From positions 89,810 to 153,809 of the forward strand of contig DATNFW010000032.1 in NCBI GenBank assembly GCA_035606175.1: 64,000 nucleotides of DNA, in the 5' to 3' direction. This DNA is from JASHUC01 sp035606175. Its GTDB lineage: Bacteria; Pseudomonadota; Gammaproteobacteria; Steroidobacterales; Steroidobacteraceae. The position numbers and the translations under genes are program-made. Under the pieces are notes generated by a model. The model did not search any database and was not told the DNA's origin. It saw only the letters and a program-made list of their open reading frames with translations. Of the stretch, positions 9,242 through 17,304 are shown piece after piece. Numbering within the stretch: position 1 is the stretch's first letter; each line of letters starts with the position of its first letter.

Positions 9242-10033
9242 TCACCACTTATTGCGCAGCTCGCGCAGCTTCAGGAACACCGTCTTCGCATCCGGTCGCT
9301 CGCCGATGTCCGGGAAGCGCTCCCGCAGGTGCGCGATGATCGTCGGGTTCTGCAAGCGCAGGAAAGTGTTGACGCGCTTCTCCTCCCCGAGCGTCGTCAC
9401 GAGGGTCGACTCCGGCGCCTGATCGCGGCAGCGTGCAAGGAGCGCAGTCGCTTCCGCGTTGTCGGGCTCGCGATCGAGCGTGAACTCGAGATTGCGCGTC
9501 AGGTACTCGTGGCCCGGATACACGCGCGTCTCCTCCGGCAGCCGCGCGAGCTGGTTCACGAACGTCTCGTAGAGCAGGTCGGGGCGCCCGCTCGTGTGAC
9601 AGTTGCCCGCGCCCGCATTGAAGAGCGTGTCGCCGGAGAAGAGCGCCGGTTGCGCCGCGTGCGCGAACAGGCAGATGTGCGTCATGGTGTGCCCCGGGGT
9701 GTCGAGGCATTCGAGCTCGACCGTGCGGCCGACCCGGATCACATCGCCTCGGTTGAGGCCCCTGTCGACGTCTCCTATTTGCGCCGCCGCTCCCGCGTGC
9801 GCGAGGAGCCGTGCGCCCGTTGCGCCCTTGAGCCCCTGATTGCCGCCCGTGTGATCGGGATGCTCGTGGGTATTCACGATCTGCGTGATGGTCCAGCCGC
9901 GCCGGCGGGCCGCATCGAGGCACCGTCGCCACTCGAGCGGGTCGACCGCCAGCGCCTCGCCCGTCTCCGGGCAGGCAATGAGATAGTGGAAATTGCGAAA
10001 GTCGTTCGCCGCCCACACGCGCTCGATTAGCAT
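9242..10033 (-). CDS. gloB: Hydroxyacylglutathione hydrolase (glyoxalase II)
   Basis: A 263-residue metallo-beta-lactamase fold enzyme that hydrolyses S-lactoylglutathione to lactate and glutathione, the last step of methylglyoxal detoxification. THEHPDHTGGN holds the HxHxDH binuclear metal site, and further ligands are in TPGHTMTH, FSGDTLF and YPGHEY. The C-terminal segment with TLGEEKRVNTFLR corresponds to the HAGH C-terminal substrate-binding domain (usually NPFLR), which separates it from persulfide dioxygenases. The ATG at 10031-10033 starts MLIERVWAANDFRNFHYLI. It is transcribed away from the small plus-strand gene at 10206. Confidence 0.9.
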   Translation of the reverse strand: MLIERVWAANDFRNFHYLIACPETGEALAVDPLEWRRCLDAARRRGWTITQIVNTHEHPDHTGGNQGLKGATGARLLAHAGAAAQIGDVDRGLNRGDVIRVGRTVELECLDTPGHTMTHICLFAHAAQPALFSGDTLFNAGAGNCHTSGRPDLLYETFVNQLARLPEETRVYPGHEYLTRNLEFTLDREPDNAEATALLARCRDQAPESTLVTTLGEEKRVNTFLRLQNPTIIAHLRERFPDIGERPDAKTVFLKLRELRNKW

Positions 10034-10205
10034 GGCATGCCTCCGGAGTTCTCGAATTTGCCACTCATCGCGCTCCCGGGGGAGCCGCGCCGCAGGCGCG
10101 GCCGGGACCGCCTCGTGTCGCTCACCGGAAACGTACCGGGAAAGGCGAACGCGCGCCATAATGACCGTGCGCAGCCCCGCTGCGCGGGACAGCCGTAGGC
10201 GAGCC

Positions 10206-10637
10206 ATGCGTCATACCTTTCTTTACGAGCCCGGTGTCTGGGCGCTCTCCGGCATGTTCTGGAGTGGGGATGCCGAGGGCATCGCGGTCGACGGACGCAC
10301 CGAGATCTCCCACGGCAGGGACTGCTGGATGCTCGCCGGCCGTATGCGCGTGCTGGCGGCACCGCCCGTCGAGTTCGTGAACGTCTACACGATCGAGACG
10401 CCCGGGCGCGACTCGCTCGCCTCGAAGTGGACCTCGGAGAACCCGACGCTCGGCCGCCTGCACGGTGTATTCGCAGTCGCCGGGCCCACCATTCTCTCGC
10501 TCTACCGCTCCGAGCAGGGCGGCTACCAGGGCACCGAGCACCTGCGTCAGATCACGACGGATCAATACGAAGCGTACGGCGTGCTGCTGATGGAGGATCG
10601 CCGGCTCTCTTCCTGGCACCTGACGCTCACGCGGTGA
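10206..10637 (+). CDS. Conserved hypothetical protein, possible small beta-barrel
   Basis: A 143-residue soluble protein that I cannot place in a family with confidence. It starts MRHTFLYEPGVWALSGMFW, has alternating short hydrophobic and polar stretches (DCWMLAGRMRVL, VEFVNVYTIETPG, TILSLYRSEQGGYQGTEHL, YEAYGVLLMEDRRLSSWHLTLT), and no signal peptide or membrane helix. The strand-rich pattern with a final Trp-containing strand suggests a lipocalin- or nitrobindin-like barrel, but this is only an impression. The start is an ATG with a weak AGG six bases upstream. It is divergent from gloB and convergent with ctaB (39-base gap). Confidence 0.65.
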   Translation: MRHTFLYEPGVWALSGMFWSGDAEGIAVDGRTEISHGRDCWMLAGRMRVLAAPPVEFVNVYTIETPGRDSLASKWTSENPTLGRLHGVFAVAGPTILSLYRSEQGGYQGTEHLRQITTDQYEAYGVLLMEDRRLSSWHLTLTR

Positions 10638-10676
10638 AGCACCCGCGCTGATGCACTCGCCGGGCGCGCCAGCGCA

Positions 10677-11672
10677 CTAGAGCAGCAGGTTCTGCGTCGT
10701 CGGCAGATAGTGATCGATGAGCAGCGCCGCGAACAGCCACATCAAATAGGTGACCGAGAAGCGGAACACGCGCATCGGAAGTGTCTTGCTGTCCGAGCGC
10801 TTCAGCTTGAGCGCGTAGTACACGAAGATCACATCGAGAACGAGCGCGGCGGCGAGATAGATGAGCCCGCTCATGCGGGTGAGGAACGGCAGGAGCGAGA
10901 CGGCGGCGAGCAGCATCGTATAGAGCAGCACGTGCAGGCGCGTGTACTCGACGCCGTGCGTGACCGGCAGCATCGGGATGCCCGCGCGCGCGTACTCGTC
11001 GCGGCGAGCGATCGCGAGCGCCCAGAAGTGCGGCGGTGTCCACGCGAAGATGATGAGGAACAGCAGCAGCGCGTTGGCATCCACGCTGCCCGTGACGGCC
11101 GTCCAGCCGAGGATCGGCGGAGCGGCGCCGGCGGCGCCGCCGATCACGATGTTCTGCGAGGTCGCCCGCTTGAGCCATACCGTATAGACGACCGCATAGC
11201 CGATGAGCGAAGCGAAAGTGAGCAGCGCGGTGAGCGGGTTCACGAGGAAACCGAGCACGGCCATCGAGACGAAGCCGAGCACCGCAGCGAAGACGAGCGC
11301 CTGACGCTCGGTGATCTTGCCGCGCGGCAGCGGCCGGCCGCGCGTGCGCGCCATTTGAACGTCGATGCGTCGGTCGAGGACGTGATTGAGGGCCGCCGCG
11401 CAGGCGGCGGCGCACGCAATTCCGAGATTGCCCCACAAGAGCGCGCGCAGCGGCGGGAGCCCGGGGCTCGCGAGGAGCGTGCCCACGATCGCCGTGAAGA
11501 CGATGAGCGAGATCACGCGCGGCTTGGTGAGTGCGAAGTAGTGGCGCCAGGTCGCAGTCGAGCGCAGGTCCGCTGCGGGCGCATCCGCGCGAGCCTCGGC
11601 GGACTGCGTTGCGCCGCCGGGCTCTGCGGCGAGTGGAAGCGGGTCTCTCGGTTGCGGCATGGCTCGACTCAT
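10677..11672 (-). CDS. ctaB: Protoheme IX farnesyltransferase (heme O synthase)
   Basis: A 331-residue UbiA-family integral membrane prenyltransferase (CyoE/CtaB) that adds a farnesyl group to protoheme to make heme O, the substrate of CtaA. The first Asp-rich site is NHVLDRRIDVQMARTRGRPLP, and YTVWLKR and WTPPHFWALAI follow as in CyoE. About nine hydrophobic helices are visible after an N-terminal polar extension of about 35 residues. Its ATG overlaps the ctaA stop as ATGA (11669-11672), so it is coupled to ctaA. It is last in the oxidase-assembly operon. Confidence 0.95.
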   Translation of the reverse strand: MSRAMPQPRDPLPLAAEPGGATQSAEARADAPAADLRSTATWRHYFALTKPRVISLIVFTAIVGTLLASPGLPPLRALLWGNLGIACAAACAAALNHVLDRRIDVQMARTRGRPLPRGKITERQALVFAAVLGFVSMAVLGFLVNPLTALLTFASLIGYAVVYTVWLKRATSQNIVIGGAAGAAPPILGWTAVTGSVDANALLLFLIIFAWTPPHFWALAIARRDEYARAGIPMLPVTHGVEYTRLHVLLYTMLLAAVSLLPFLTRMSGLIYLAAALVLDVIFVYYALKLKRSDSKTLPMRVFRFSVTYLMWLFAALLIDHYLPTTQNLLL

Positions 11673-12784
11673 GCAAGCCGTGGTGATCGCAAGCTGTGGA
11701 CCAGGGCGAGCACGGCGAGCAGGGTGAGCGCGGCGCCCGCGTTGTGCGCCGTCGCGAGCCAGAGCGGAAAGCCTTCGAGCACCATGGAGATGCCGATCGC
11801 GAGCTGCACCGCGAGGGCGGCCAGGACGAACCAGGCGACCGTTCGCGGGCGCCGGAGCGTGCGTTGCCGGAAGGCCGCGAGAGCGGCGGCGATCAGTACG
11901 CAGGCCGTGATCCCCGCACCCATGCGATGGGTGAAGTGGATGGCCCGACGGGCGGCGCTCGTGAGAATGCCGCCTTCGTAGTCGATGCTCGGGGCATGCC
12001 AGAGCACGAAGGCATGCCGATAATCCATCGCCGGCCACCAGGAGCCCTGGCAGGTCGGAAAATCGGGGCAGGCGATGGCGGCGTAGTTGCTGCTCGTCCA
12101 GCCACCGAGCGCAATCTGCACGGCGAGCACCACGAGGGCGAGGACCGCGAGCCGGGGGGCCCAAATGCCACGCTTGGACCAGATCCCCCCGCGCGAAGCG
12201 CGCACCGCGCCTTGCCTGAACCGTACCGTGCCGTGCTCGCCCCAGGCAATGCCTCGCGATGCGGTATCCGCCCCGTCGGCGCGGAGTGAGAGCCACAGCC
12301 ACCACAGGAGACTCACCGTCGTGAGCCCGAAGATCAGATGCAGCGTGACGATGAGCGGACGCAGCAGCAGCGTCACGGTGAGCATGCCGAGTGCGCCCTG
12401 CAGGACGACGATGCCGAGGAGCGCGACCGCGTAGCCCGCGCGACGCGGGGACTCCTGTCGGCTCGCGATCCCGAGCGCTGCGATCACCACGATCAGAAAG
12501 CCAAGGGTCGAGGCGGCGTAGCGATGGATCATCTCGTGCCACGCCTTCGATACATCGAGCGCCGGTCCGCCGAAGTTCGCGCCGCTCGCCAGACTGTGCT
12601 CGGCTCCGAGGGGGGTGATGTGCCCGTAGCAGCCCGGCCAGTCGGGGCATCCGAGACCGGCCGCCGTGAGGCGCACATATGCGCCGAGCACCACCACGGC
12701 GAAGCCGAGCAGGACTGCCGCGAGAGCCAGCTTGCGCATCCATGCCGCGGCAGGGATGGAGCGCGTCGCGATGATTTCAGCCAA
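11669..12784 (-). CDS. ctaA: Heme A synthase
   Basis: A 371-residue COX15/CtaA-type membrane enzyme that oxidises the methyl group of heme O to a formyl group, giving heme A. GAYVRLTAAGLGCPDWPGC and GGWTSSNYAAIACPDFPTC are the paired periplasmic loops. WHEMIHRYAAS, TLHLIFGLTT, LWHAPS...FTHRMGAG and TAHNAGAA carry the heme-ligand histidines. The longest sensible start is a TTG at 12782-12784, whose bases overlap the upstream stop as TTGGCTGA; an internal ATG at 12739 (MRKLALAAVLLG) is an alternative. A polar insert of about 45 residues, RADGADTASRGIAWG onward, separates the two halves. Confidence 0.93.
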   Translation of the reverse strand: MAEIIATRSIPAAAWMRKLALAAVLLGFAVVVLGAYVRLTAAGLGCPDWPGCYGHITPLGAEHSLASGANFGGPALDVSKAWHEMIHRYAASTLGFLIVVIAALGIASRQESPRRAGYAVALLGIVVLQGALGMLTVTLLLRPLIVTLHLIFGLTTVSLLWWLWLSLRADGADTASRGIAWGEHGTVRFRQGAVRASRGGIWSKRGIWAPRLAVLALVVLAVQIALGGWTSSNYAAIACPDFPTCQGSWWPAMDYRHAFVLWHAPSIDYEGGILTSAARRAIHFTHRMGAGITACVLIAAALAAFRQRTLRRPRTVAWFVLAALAVQLAIGISMVLEGFPLWLATAHNAGAALTLLAVLALVHSLRSPRLA

Positions 12785-13424
12785 TGTGAGAGAGCTTAAG
12801 GAGTAACCGAAGGTCCTGGAGCAGGCCCTTCGGGTCGCGGCTCAGATCGTAGCGCATCATGAGGTTCCCGAGCGGGTCGACGAGGAAAATCATCTGGTCC
12901 CGATTCTCGCGCGGGAACGACGCGAGGAGCTCGCTGCCCGAGCCCGCGCTCGCATCCTGCACGAGCAAGCCGCCCGCAACGCTCGACAGAGCGATCGGCG
13001 CACAGCAGCTGCCCGTCGCGAGGAACACGCGCTCGACGCGCGGCGAATCGGTATTGAGGGCGAGCCACGTCTGGCGCATGACGTAGAGGGAGTACTGGCA
13101 CCAACGGGTGCAACCGCCATCGCCGACGTAGACGAGCGCCCAGCGTTTGCTGAAAACATTCGCGGCCGACTGTCGAGCTCCGGTCGAGCTCACGATCGGC
13201 AACGATACGTTCGCCAGCGGACGCGCAGGCCGGATGAGCTCGCCGCGATTGACGTGCCCTGCGGGGCGCCAGCTCGCACCGTAGTACAGCCAGAACGAGC
13301 CCGCGACCGGCAGCACGAAGAGCGCGGCCAGCGCGAAGATGGTCCGCATATTACGGATCGTCGTGTCTCGATTTGCGGCTGGGCGCGGCCCGGTGAGGGG
13401 CGGCTCTGCTCGATCGGCTTGCAT
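12777..13424 (-). CDS. SCO/redoxin-like membrane protein of cytochrome oxidase assembly
   Basis: A 215-residue protein with one N-terminal membrane anchor (IFALAALFVLPVAGSFWLYY, about residues 29-48) and a periplasmic thioredoxin-like domain. GDGGCTRWCQYS has a CxxxC pair like the copper-binding motif of SCO/SenC proteins, and DQMIFLVDPLGNLMMRYD matches the final redoxin strands. It sits between SURF1 and ctaA, a position where many gammaproteobacteria carry a short SCO-like oxidase-assembly gene. Copper delivery or thiol reduction for the CuA site is inferred from this. It lies 7 bases downstream of the SURF1 gene. An ATG at 13349 is a possible shorter start. Confidence 0.82.
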   Translation of the reverse strand: MQADRAEPPLTGPRPAANRDTTIRNMRTIFALAALFVLPVAGSFWLYYGASWRPAGHVNRGELIRPARPLANVSLPIVSSTGARQSAANVFSKRWALVYVGDGGCTRWCQYSLYVMRQTWLALNTDSPRVERVFLATGSCCAPIALSSVAGGLLVQDASAGSGSELLASFPRENRDQMIFLVDPLGNLMMRYDLSRDPKGLLQDLRLLLKLSHIG

Positions 13425-13431
13425 GAACGTC

Positions 13432-14238
13432 TCAGTGTACCTCGCGCTCGCGCGGTGCCTGCCGCCCGAGCGCTCCTGTTCGCGCCTCCGCCCGCGGCTT
13501 GCGCGCGCTCAGCACGGCCCAAATCACGACCAACGTGACGGCAAACAGCCACCATTGCGCTGCATAGGACAAGTACCGCGCCGGTGACATCCCGGGCGGC
13601 TGCCACTCGCGTACGTAGCCGTGCGGCTCGCGGGGGTCGAGCAGCAGGATACGCGGCTCGAGCCGCACTCCCGGAACGGCCGCCCCGAGCGCGCTCGCGA
13701 GCTCGGCGATGCTGGGATAACTCGTGACCTTCGGCCACTGCGGCCCGGTGCGAGGCGACCTGCGTCCGAAGGACAGGCCGCCCGCCGGCAGCAGATCGAT
13801 GCGTCCCGTCAGTCTGACCGGTCCGGATGCATCGAGTCGAACATCCGGCAGGCGGCTGCGATAGCCGGTGAACGGCACCCAGCCGCGATCGACGAGCAAC
13901 ACGCGTCCGTCATCGAGCTCGAGAGGCGTGAGCACCTCGTAGCCGGCCGCGCCGTTCACGATCCGATTGTCGAGCAGGAACTGGTGCTCCGGATCGAATC
14001 GCCCGGCGACTCCCACGCGCTGAAATCGCGGCACAGCGGCCGTGCCGCGCGAGCCGAGCGCCACGGCGCTGTCGGCGCCGCGCGCGAACGCGTTCCACTC
14101 CGCCTGCCGCCATTCGGCCTTGTGCCACTGCCACTCGCCGAGCCGTACGAAGACGACGCAAAGCACGAGGGTGAGCGCGGTCATCGCCCAGGAAGGCGCG
14201 AACACGCGCCGGCCAACGGTGAAGCGAACAATGGGCAC
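13432..14238 (-). CDS. SURF1 family cytochrome oxidase biogenesis protein
   Basis: A 268-residue protein with the SURF1 layout: an N-terminal transmembrane helix (PSWAMTALTLVLCVVFVRLGEWQ), a periplasmic domain and a C-terminal helix (QWWLFAVTLVVIWAVLS). Family hallmarks include LGEWQWHKAEW, VAGRFDPEHQFLLDNR and GYEVLTPLELDDGRVLLVDRGWVP. SURF1 helps insert heme A into subunit I of cytochrome c oxidase. Start is a GTG at 14236-14238. It is first of the SURF1/SCO-like/ctaA/ctaB series and divergent from the DUF2909 gene. Confidence 0.93.
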   Translation of the reverse strand: MPIVRFTVGRRVFAPSWAMTALTLVLCVVFVRLGEWQWHKAEWRQAEWNAFARGADSAVALGSRGTAAVPRFQRVGVAGRFDPEHQFLLDNRIVNGAAGYEVLTPLELDDGRVLLVDRGWVPFTGYRSRLPDVRLDASGPVRLTGRIDLLPAGGLSFGRRSPRTGPQWPKVTSYPSIAELASALGAAVPGVRLEPRILLLDPREPHGYVREWQPPGMSPARYLSYAAQWWLFAVTLVVIWAVLSARKPRAEARTGALGRQAPREREVH

Positions 14239-14377
14239 AGCGGTTGCTTCGATCTCCTATCCGGCGGCCAGGGAGCATCGTCAGCCGGCGGCGGCCGGGC
14301 AAGCCATCGCCGGGGGGCGGCGCATCCCCTAGAATGAGGAAGCGGCGAGCGGGTGCCGCGGATTCAAAGACTCAGAC

Positions 14378-14602
14378 ATGCAAGGCATCCTGCGACTCGT
14401 CATCGTCCTCGCGTTCCTCGCGATCGTCGTGAGCCTCGGATCCGCTCTCTATCATCTCGCGCGCGGCCCAGGCAAGGGCGATTCGCGCAAGATGGTCCGC
14501 TCGCTCACGATACGCATCGTCCTCTCGATTCTCTTGTTCCTGCTGATCATGGCCGCGTGGTGGGCGGGTCTCATCGCCCCGCACGGCCTGCAGCCGCGGT
14601 AG
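14378..14602 (+). CDS. Twin transmembrane protein, DUF2909
   Basis: A 74-residue membrane protein with two helices (residues about 4-27 and 45-66) joined by a short loop GPGKGDSRKMVRSLTIR. This is the DUF2909 pattern found inside cytochrome c oxidase clusters of Pseudomonas and relatives, usually on the strand opposite to the oxidase genes, exactly as here. Its biochemical role is unknown. Oxidase assembly or stability is only a guess from position. Confidence 0.85.
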   Translation: MQGILRLVIVLAFLAIVVSLGSALYHLARGPGKGDSRKMVRSLTIRIVLSILLFLLIMAAWWAGLIAPHGLQPR

Positions 14603-14701
14603 CGATGCTCGATCGCGGGGCTCGTCGCCGCCGCGGCGGCTCAGCAGCTCCCGCGCGGCCCGCTCGCAGCAGCCCGGCGGCCGGCGCTCCTCGCGCTCGC
14701 T

Positions 14702-15649
14702 CTACAGCCAATAAACGAAAATGAACAGCCCGAGCCACACCACGTCGACGAAGTGCCAGTACCACGCGACGGCCTCGAAGGCGAAGTGCCGCTGGGGCGT
14801 GAAGTGCCCGCGCAGCACTCGCAGCCAGATCGTCACCAGCATGATGGCGCCGATCGTCACGTGCAGGCCGTGAAAGCCGGTCAGCATGAAGAAGGTCGAA
14901 CCGTAGATTCCGGTCGATAGCCGCAGCCCGAGCTCCCGATAAGCCTCGCCGTACTCGTGCGCCTGGAGCGCCACGAACGAGAAGCCGAGCAGAAACGTCA
15001 AGGCGAGAAACACGATGAGCAGGCTCCGCTTGCCTTGCCTCAACGCGTGATGCGCGACAGTCACCGTCGCGCCGCTCGTCAGCAGGATGAGTGTGTTGAC
15101 CGCGGGCAGGCTGAACGGGGGAATCACCTCGAACGTGCCGTTCGCGCTGCCGCCGACGTGCGCCGGACCGTTCGTCGGCCACACGCCCTCGTACCCCGGC
15201 CACAGGATGAAATGCGTGAAGAACTTGACGCCCTGTCCTCCGAGCCACGGCACCGCGAGCATCCGCGCGTAGAAGAGTGCGCCGAAGAACGCAGCGAAGA
15301 ACATGACCTCGGAGAAGATGAACCACATCATTCCCATGCGGAATGACTTGTCGACCTGCAGGTTGTAGATGCCCTGCTGGTTCTCCCCGATGACCGTACT
15401 GAACCAGCCGATGAACATGGCGACGATGAGCAGCGGCCCGGGGATGAAGGACCATGCGCCGGTCCAGTCGTTGAGGTACGCGGCTGCCCCCAGCATCACG
15501 GTGAACAGCGCGACGGAGGCGAAGATCGGCCAGGGGCTTCCATGCGGGATGTAGTACTTGTTCCCGTCGGGATGGTGGGCGTGCGCGCCATGAGCGGCGT
15601 GTGCATGGTCATGCGCCGGGGCCGGGTGTTGAGCCTGTGCCATTGTCAT
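14702..15649 (-). CDS. ctaE: Cytochrome c oxidase subunit III
   Basis: A 315-residue seven-helix subunit of the aa3-type terminal oxidase. After a His-rich N-terminal tail (HDHAHAAHGAHAHH), helix segments such as WPIFASVALFTVMLGAAAYL, MGMMWFIFSEVMFFAAFFGALFYARML, GFHGLHVTIGAIML and HFVDVVWLGLFIFVYWL follow the family, including the conserved Glu in FSEVMFF. ATG at 15647-15649. In most relatives ctaG (Cox11) lies just upstream of it; here only 50 bases separate it from the small assembly protein gene, so ctaG is missing. Confidence 0.96.
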   Translation of the reverse strand: MTMAQAQHPAPAHDHAHAAHGAHAHHPDGNKYYIPHGSPWPIFASVALFTVMLGAAAYLNDWTGAWSFIPGPLLIVAMFIGWFSTVIGENQQGIYNLQVDKSFRMGMMWFIFSEVMFFAAFFGALFYARMLAVPWLGGQGVKFFTHFILWPGYEGVWPTNGPAHVGGSANGTFEVIPPFSLPAVNTLILLTSGATVTVAHHALRQGKRSLLIVFLALTFLLGFSFVALQAHEYGEAYRELGLRLSTGIYGSTFFMLTGFHGLHVTIGAIMLVTIWLRVLRGHFTPQRHFAFEAVAWYWHFVDVVWLGLFIFVYWL

Positions 15650-15699
15650 TTCCTGCTTGAAGCCGTTCTCGAAATGCCTCGACTCTGTGCGTCGTCCGC

Positions 15700-15885
15700 T
15701 CAGCGCGGCGCGGTTGCGGGCGGCGGTGCGCTCGCAGGTGGTGCGCCGCGACGGTGCACGGCGCGGGATGCTTCGACCATCGACAACACGATGTACGCCA
15801 CGTAGAAGGCGATTGCGATGATCGCCAGGATCACCGCCGTGCGCCGCACACGTTTGCGCCGTTCCTGATCGGGATCCGTCGCCAT
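15700..15885 (-). CDS. Small single-helix cytochrome oxidase assembly protein
   Basis: A 61-residue protein with a charged N-terminus (DQERRKRVRRT), one membrane helix (AVILAIIAIAFYVAYIVLSMV) and a Pro/Ala-rich tail. Small proteins of this form lie between ctaD and ctaG in many gammaproteobacterial oxidase clusters. Here it follows the ctaD remnant by 39 bases. Function is unknown beyond this association. Confidence 0.75.
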   Translation of the reverse strand: MATDPDQERRKRVRRTAVILAIIAIAFYVAYIVLSMVEASRAVHRRGAPPASAPPPATAPR

Positions 15886-15924
15886 GGGCTCACGCAGCCT
15901 TCGCCGTCAGCGCGCGCGTCACGT

Positions 15925-16182
15925 TCAATGCGTCGCGCTCCGAGCGATCACGGCCTCTGCCGGCGGCTCGCTCCAGGGCCAGAAATGCAGCTTCGCGAGC
16001 CGCATGTCGTACATGTTCCCGGTCCATTTCGGGAGCCAATAGTACACCGCCGCCATGATCCCGAAGGTCGCCCCGGGCACGAGCACGAGCACGTAATGGA
16101 AGTGCGCGACGTCGTGCGCGGCATGCGCGGCATACGCGTCACGTACGGCGCGGTGTGAGACGGCAGTCGTTGATTCGAGCAT
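15925..16182 (-). pseudogene. ctaD: Remnant of cytochrome c oxidase subunit I (ctaD)
   Basis: An 85-codon open frame whose middle part, DVAHFHYVLVLVPG and then IMAAVYYWLPKWTGNMYDMRLAKLHFW, matches helices X-XI of subunit I. A complete CtaD has about 530 residues, so roughly 85% is gone. The HFH pair, which in the intact enzyme provides the proximal ligands of hemes a3 and a, is kept. The CuB ligands, the proton channels and everything N-terminal are absent. A hexamer duplication (GAGCAC twice at 16081-16092) adds two residues compared with the usual FHYVLVPGA. An ATG opens the frame but no clear ribosome-binding site precedes it. It sits exactly between ctaC and the small assembly gene, where ctaD belongs. 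Confidence 0.8.
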
Positions 16183-16284
16183 TACGGAGTCTTTCGGGGT
16201 ACGTTTTGCGTCGCGGGCACTTCGGCTCGATGGGCGCGGAGCGCCCCGTCGGTAGACCGACGAGCTCGCGAGGAATCCTCGGGA

Positions 16285-17148
16285 TCAGCCGGCGGGCGCC
16301 GGAACCGCTGCAGAAGCGGTCTGCGGGGCCGCGCTGGCCTTTTGCGCCGCCTGCTGCGATTTGATCCAGGCGTCGAAATCCTTCTTGCTCACCGCATTGA
16401 CCACGATCGGCATGAAGCCGTGGTCGCGCCCGCAGAGCTCTGCGCATTGGCCGCGGTAGACGCCCGGCTTGTCCGCATCGACCTTGAACCAGGCTTCATT
16501 GACGTAGCCGGGGATCGCGTCCTTCTTCACGCCGAAGTCCGGCACCCACCAGGAGTGGATCACGTCGTCGGCGGTGATGAGCAGGCGAACCTTGGTGTCG
16601 ACGGGCACCACGAGCGGGTGATCGACGTTGAGCAGATAGTGCGGGACGGTCTCGGGATTGATGCCCGAGTCGAGCTCGCGCGCGGCATCGCTCGCCCGGT
16701 CGAGGCGCGAGAAGTAGTTCACCCCGCTCGCCAGATAGTCGTAATTCCAGCCCCACTGGAAGCCCGTGACTTTGATCGTGAGCTGGGTGTTGCGCAGATC
16801 CTCGGTCTCGACCAGCGTGCGTGCGGCGGGGATCGCAACGGCGATCAAGATCGCGACGGGGATGATCGTCCAGACGATCTCGACCTTGGTGTTGTGCACC
16901 ATCGTGGTATCCGGCACCGCGCCGCGGGAGTGCCGGAAGGTGACGATCGAGTAGATCATCACGCCGAAGACGACGACGCCGATCGCGACGCACACCCAAA
17001 GCATCATCATGTGCAGGTCGTAGATGTGGCGCGACATCGCGGTGACGCCCTGCGGCATGTTGAGCAGGCCCCAGCCCGACTCGGCGTGGGCCTCTCCACC
17101 TGCGGCAAGGGCGAGAGCCACCGCGGCAACGATCCTGGATATGTTCAT
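16285..17148 (-). CDS. ctaC: Cytochrome c oxidase subunit II
   Basis: A 287-residue subunit II that accepts electrons from cytochrome c. It has a signal peptide (MNISRIVAAVALALAAGGEAHA), two membrane helices (HMMMLWVCVAIGVVVFGVMIY and VEIVWTIIPVAILIAVAIP) and a periplasmic cupredoxin domain. The CuA site is complete: VIHSWWVPDFGVK, then YRGQCAELCGRDHGFMP with the two Cys, His and Met. The start at 17148 gives the signal peptide; the frame upstream has no such feature. A Gln/Ala/Pro-rich tail ends the protein. Intactness of this subunit contrasts with the loss of subunit I just downstream. Confidence 0.96.
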   Translation of the reverse strand: MNISRIVAAVALALAAGGEAHAESGWGLLNMPQGVTAMSRHIYDLHMMMLWVCVAIGVVVFGVMIYSIVTFRHSRGAVPDTTMVHNTKVEIVWTIIPVAILIAVAIPAARTLVETEDLRNTQLTIKVTGFQWGWNYDYLASGVNYFSRLDRASDAARELDSGINPETVPHYLLNVDHPLVVPVDTKVRLLITADDVIHSWWVPDFGVKKDAIPGYVNEAWFKVDADKPGVYRGQCAELCGRDHGFMPIVVNAVSKKDFDAWIKSQQAAQKASAAPQTASAAVPAPAG

Positions 17149-17304
17149 GGGCTCGCCGAACTCTCTTTCATGGCCTCGCGGCCAGCTTCTTTCGGGGTCG
17201 CCCGAGGCGCTGCCCCCAACCAACGCAGTCGCGCCTCGCACGGCAGCCGGCGCGGTGCCCGAGCATCCCGCGCGGCGCGACGATCGGCGCGGGCCGTTCG
17301 CGCC

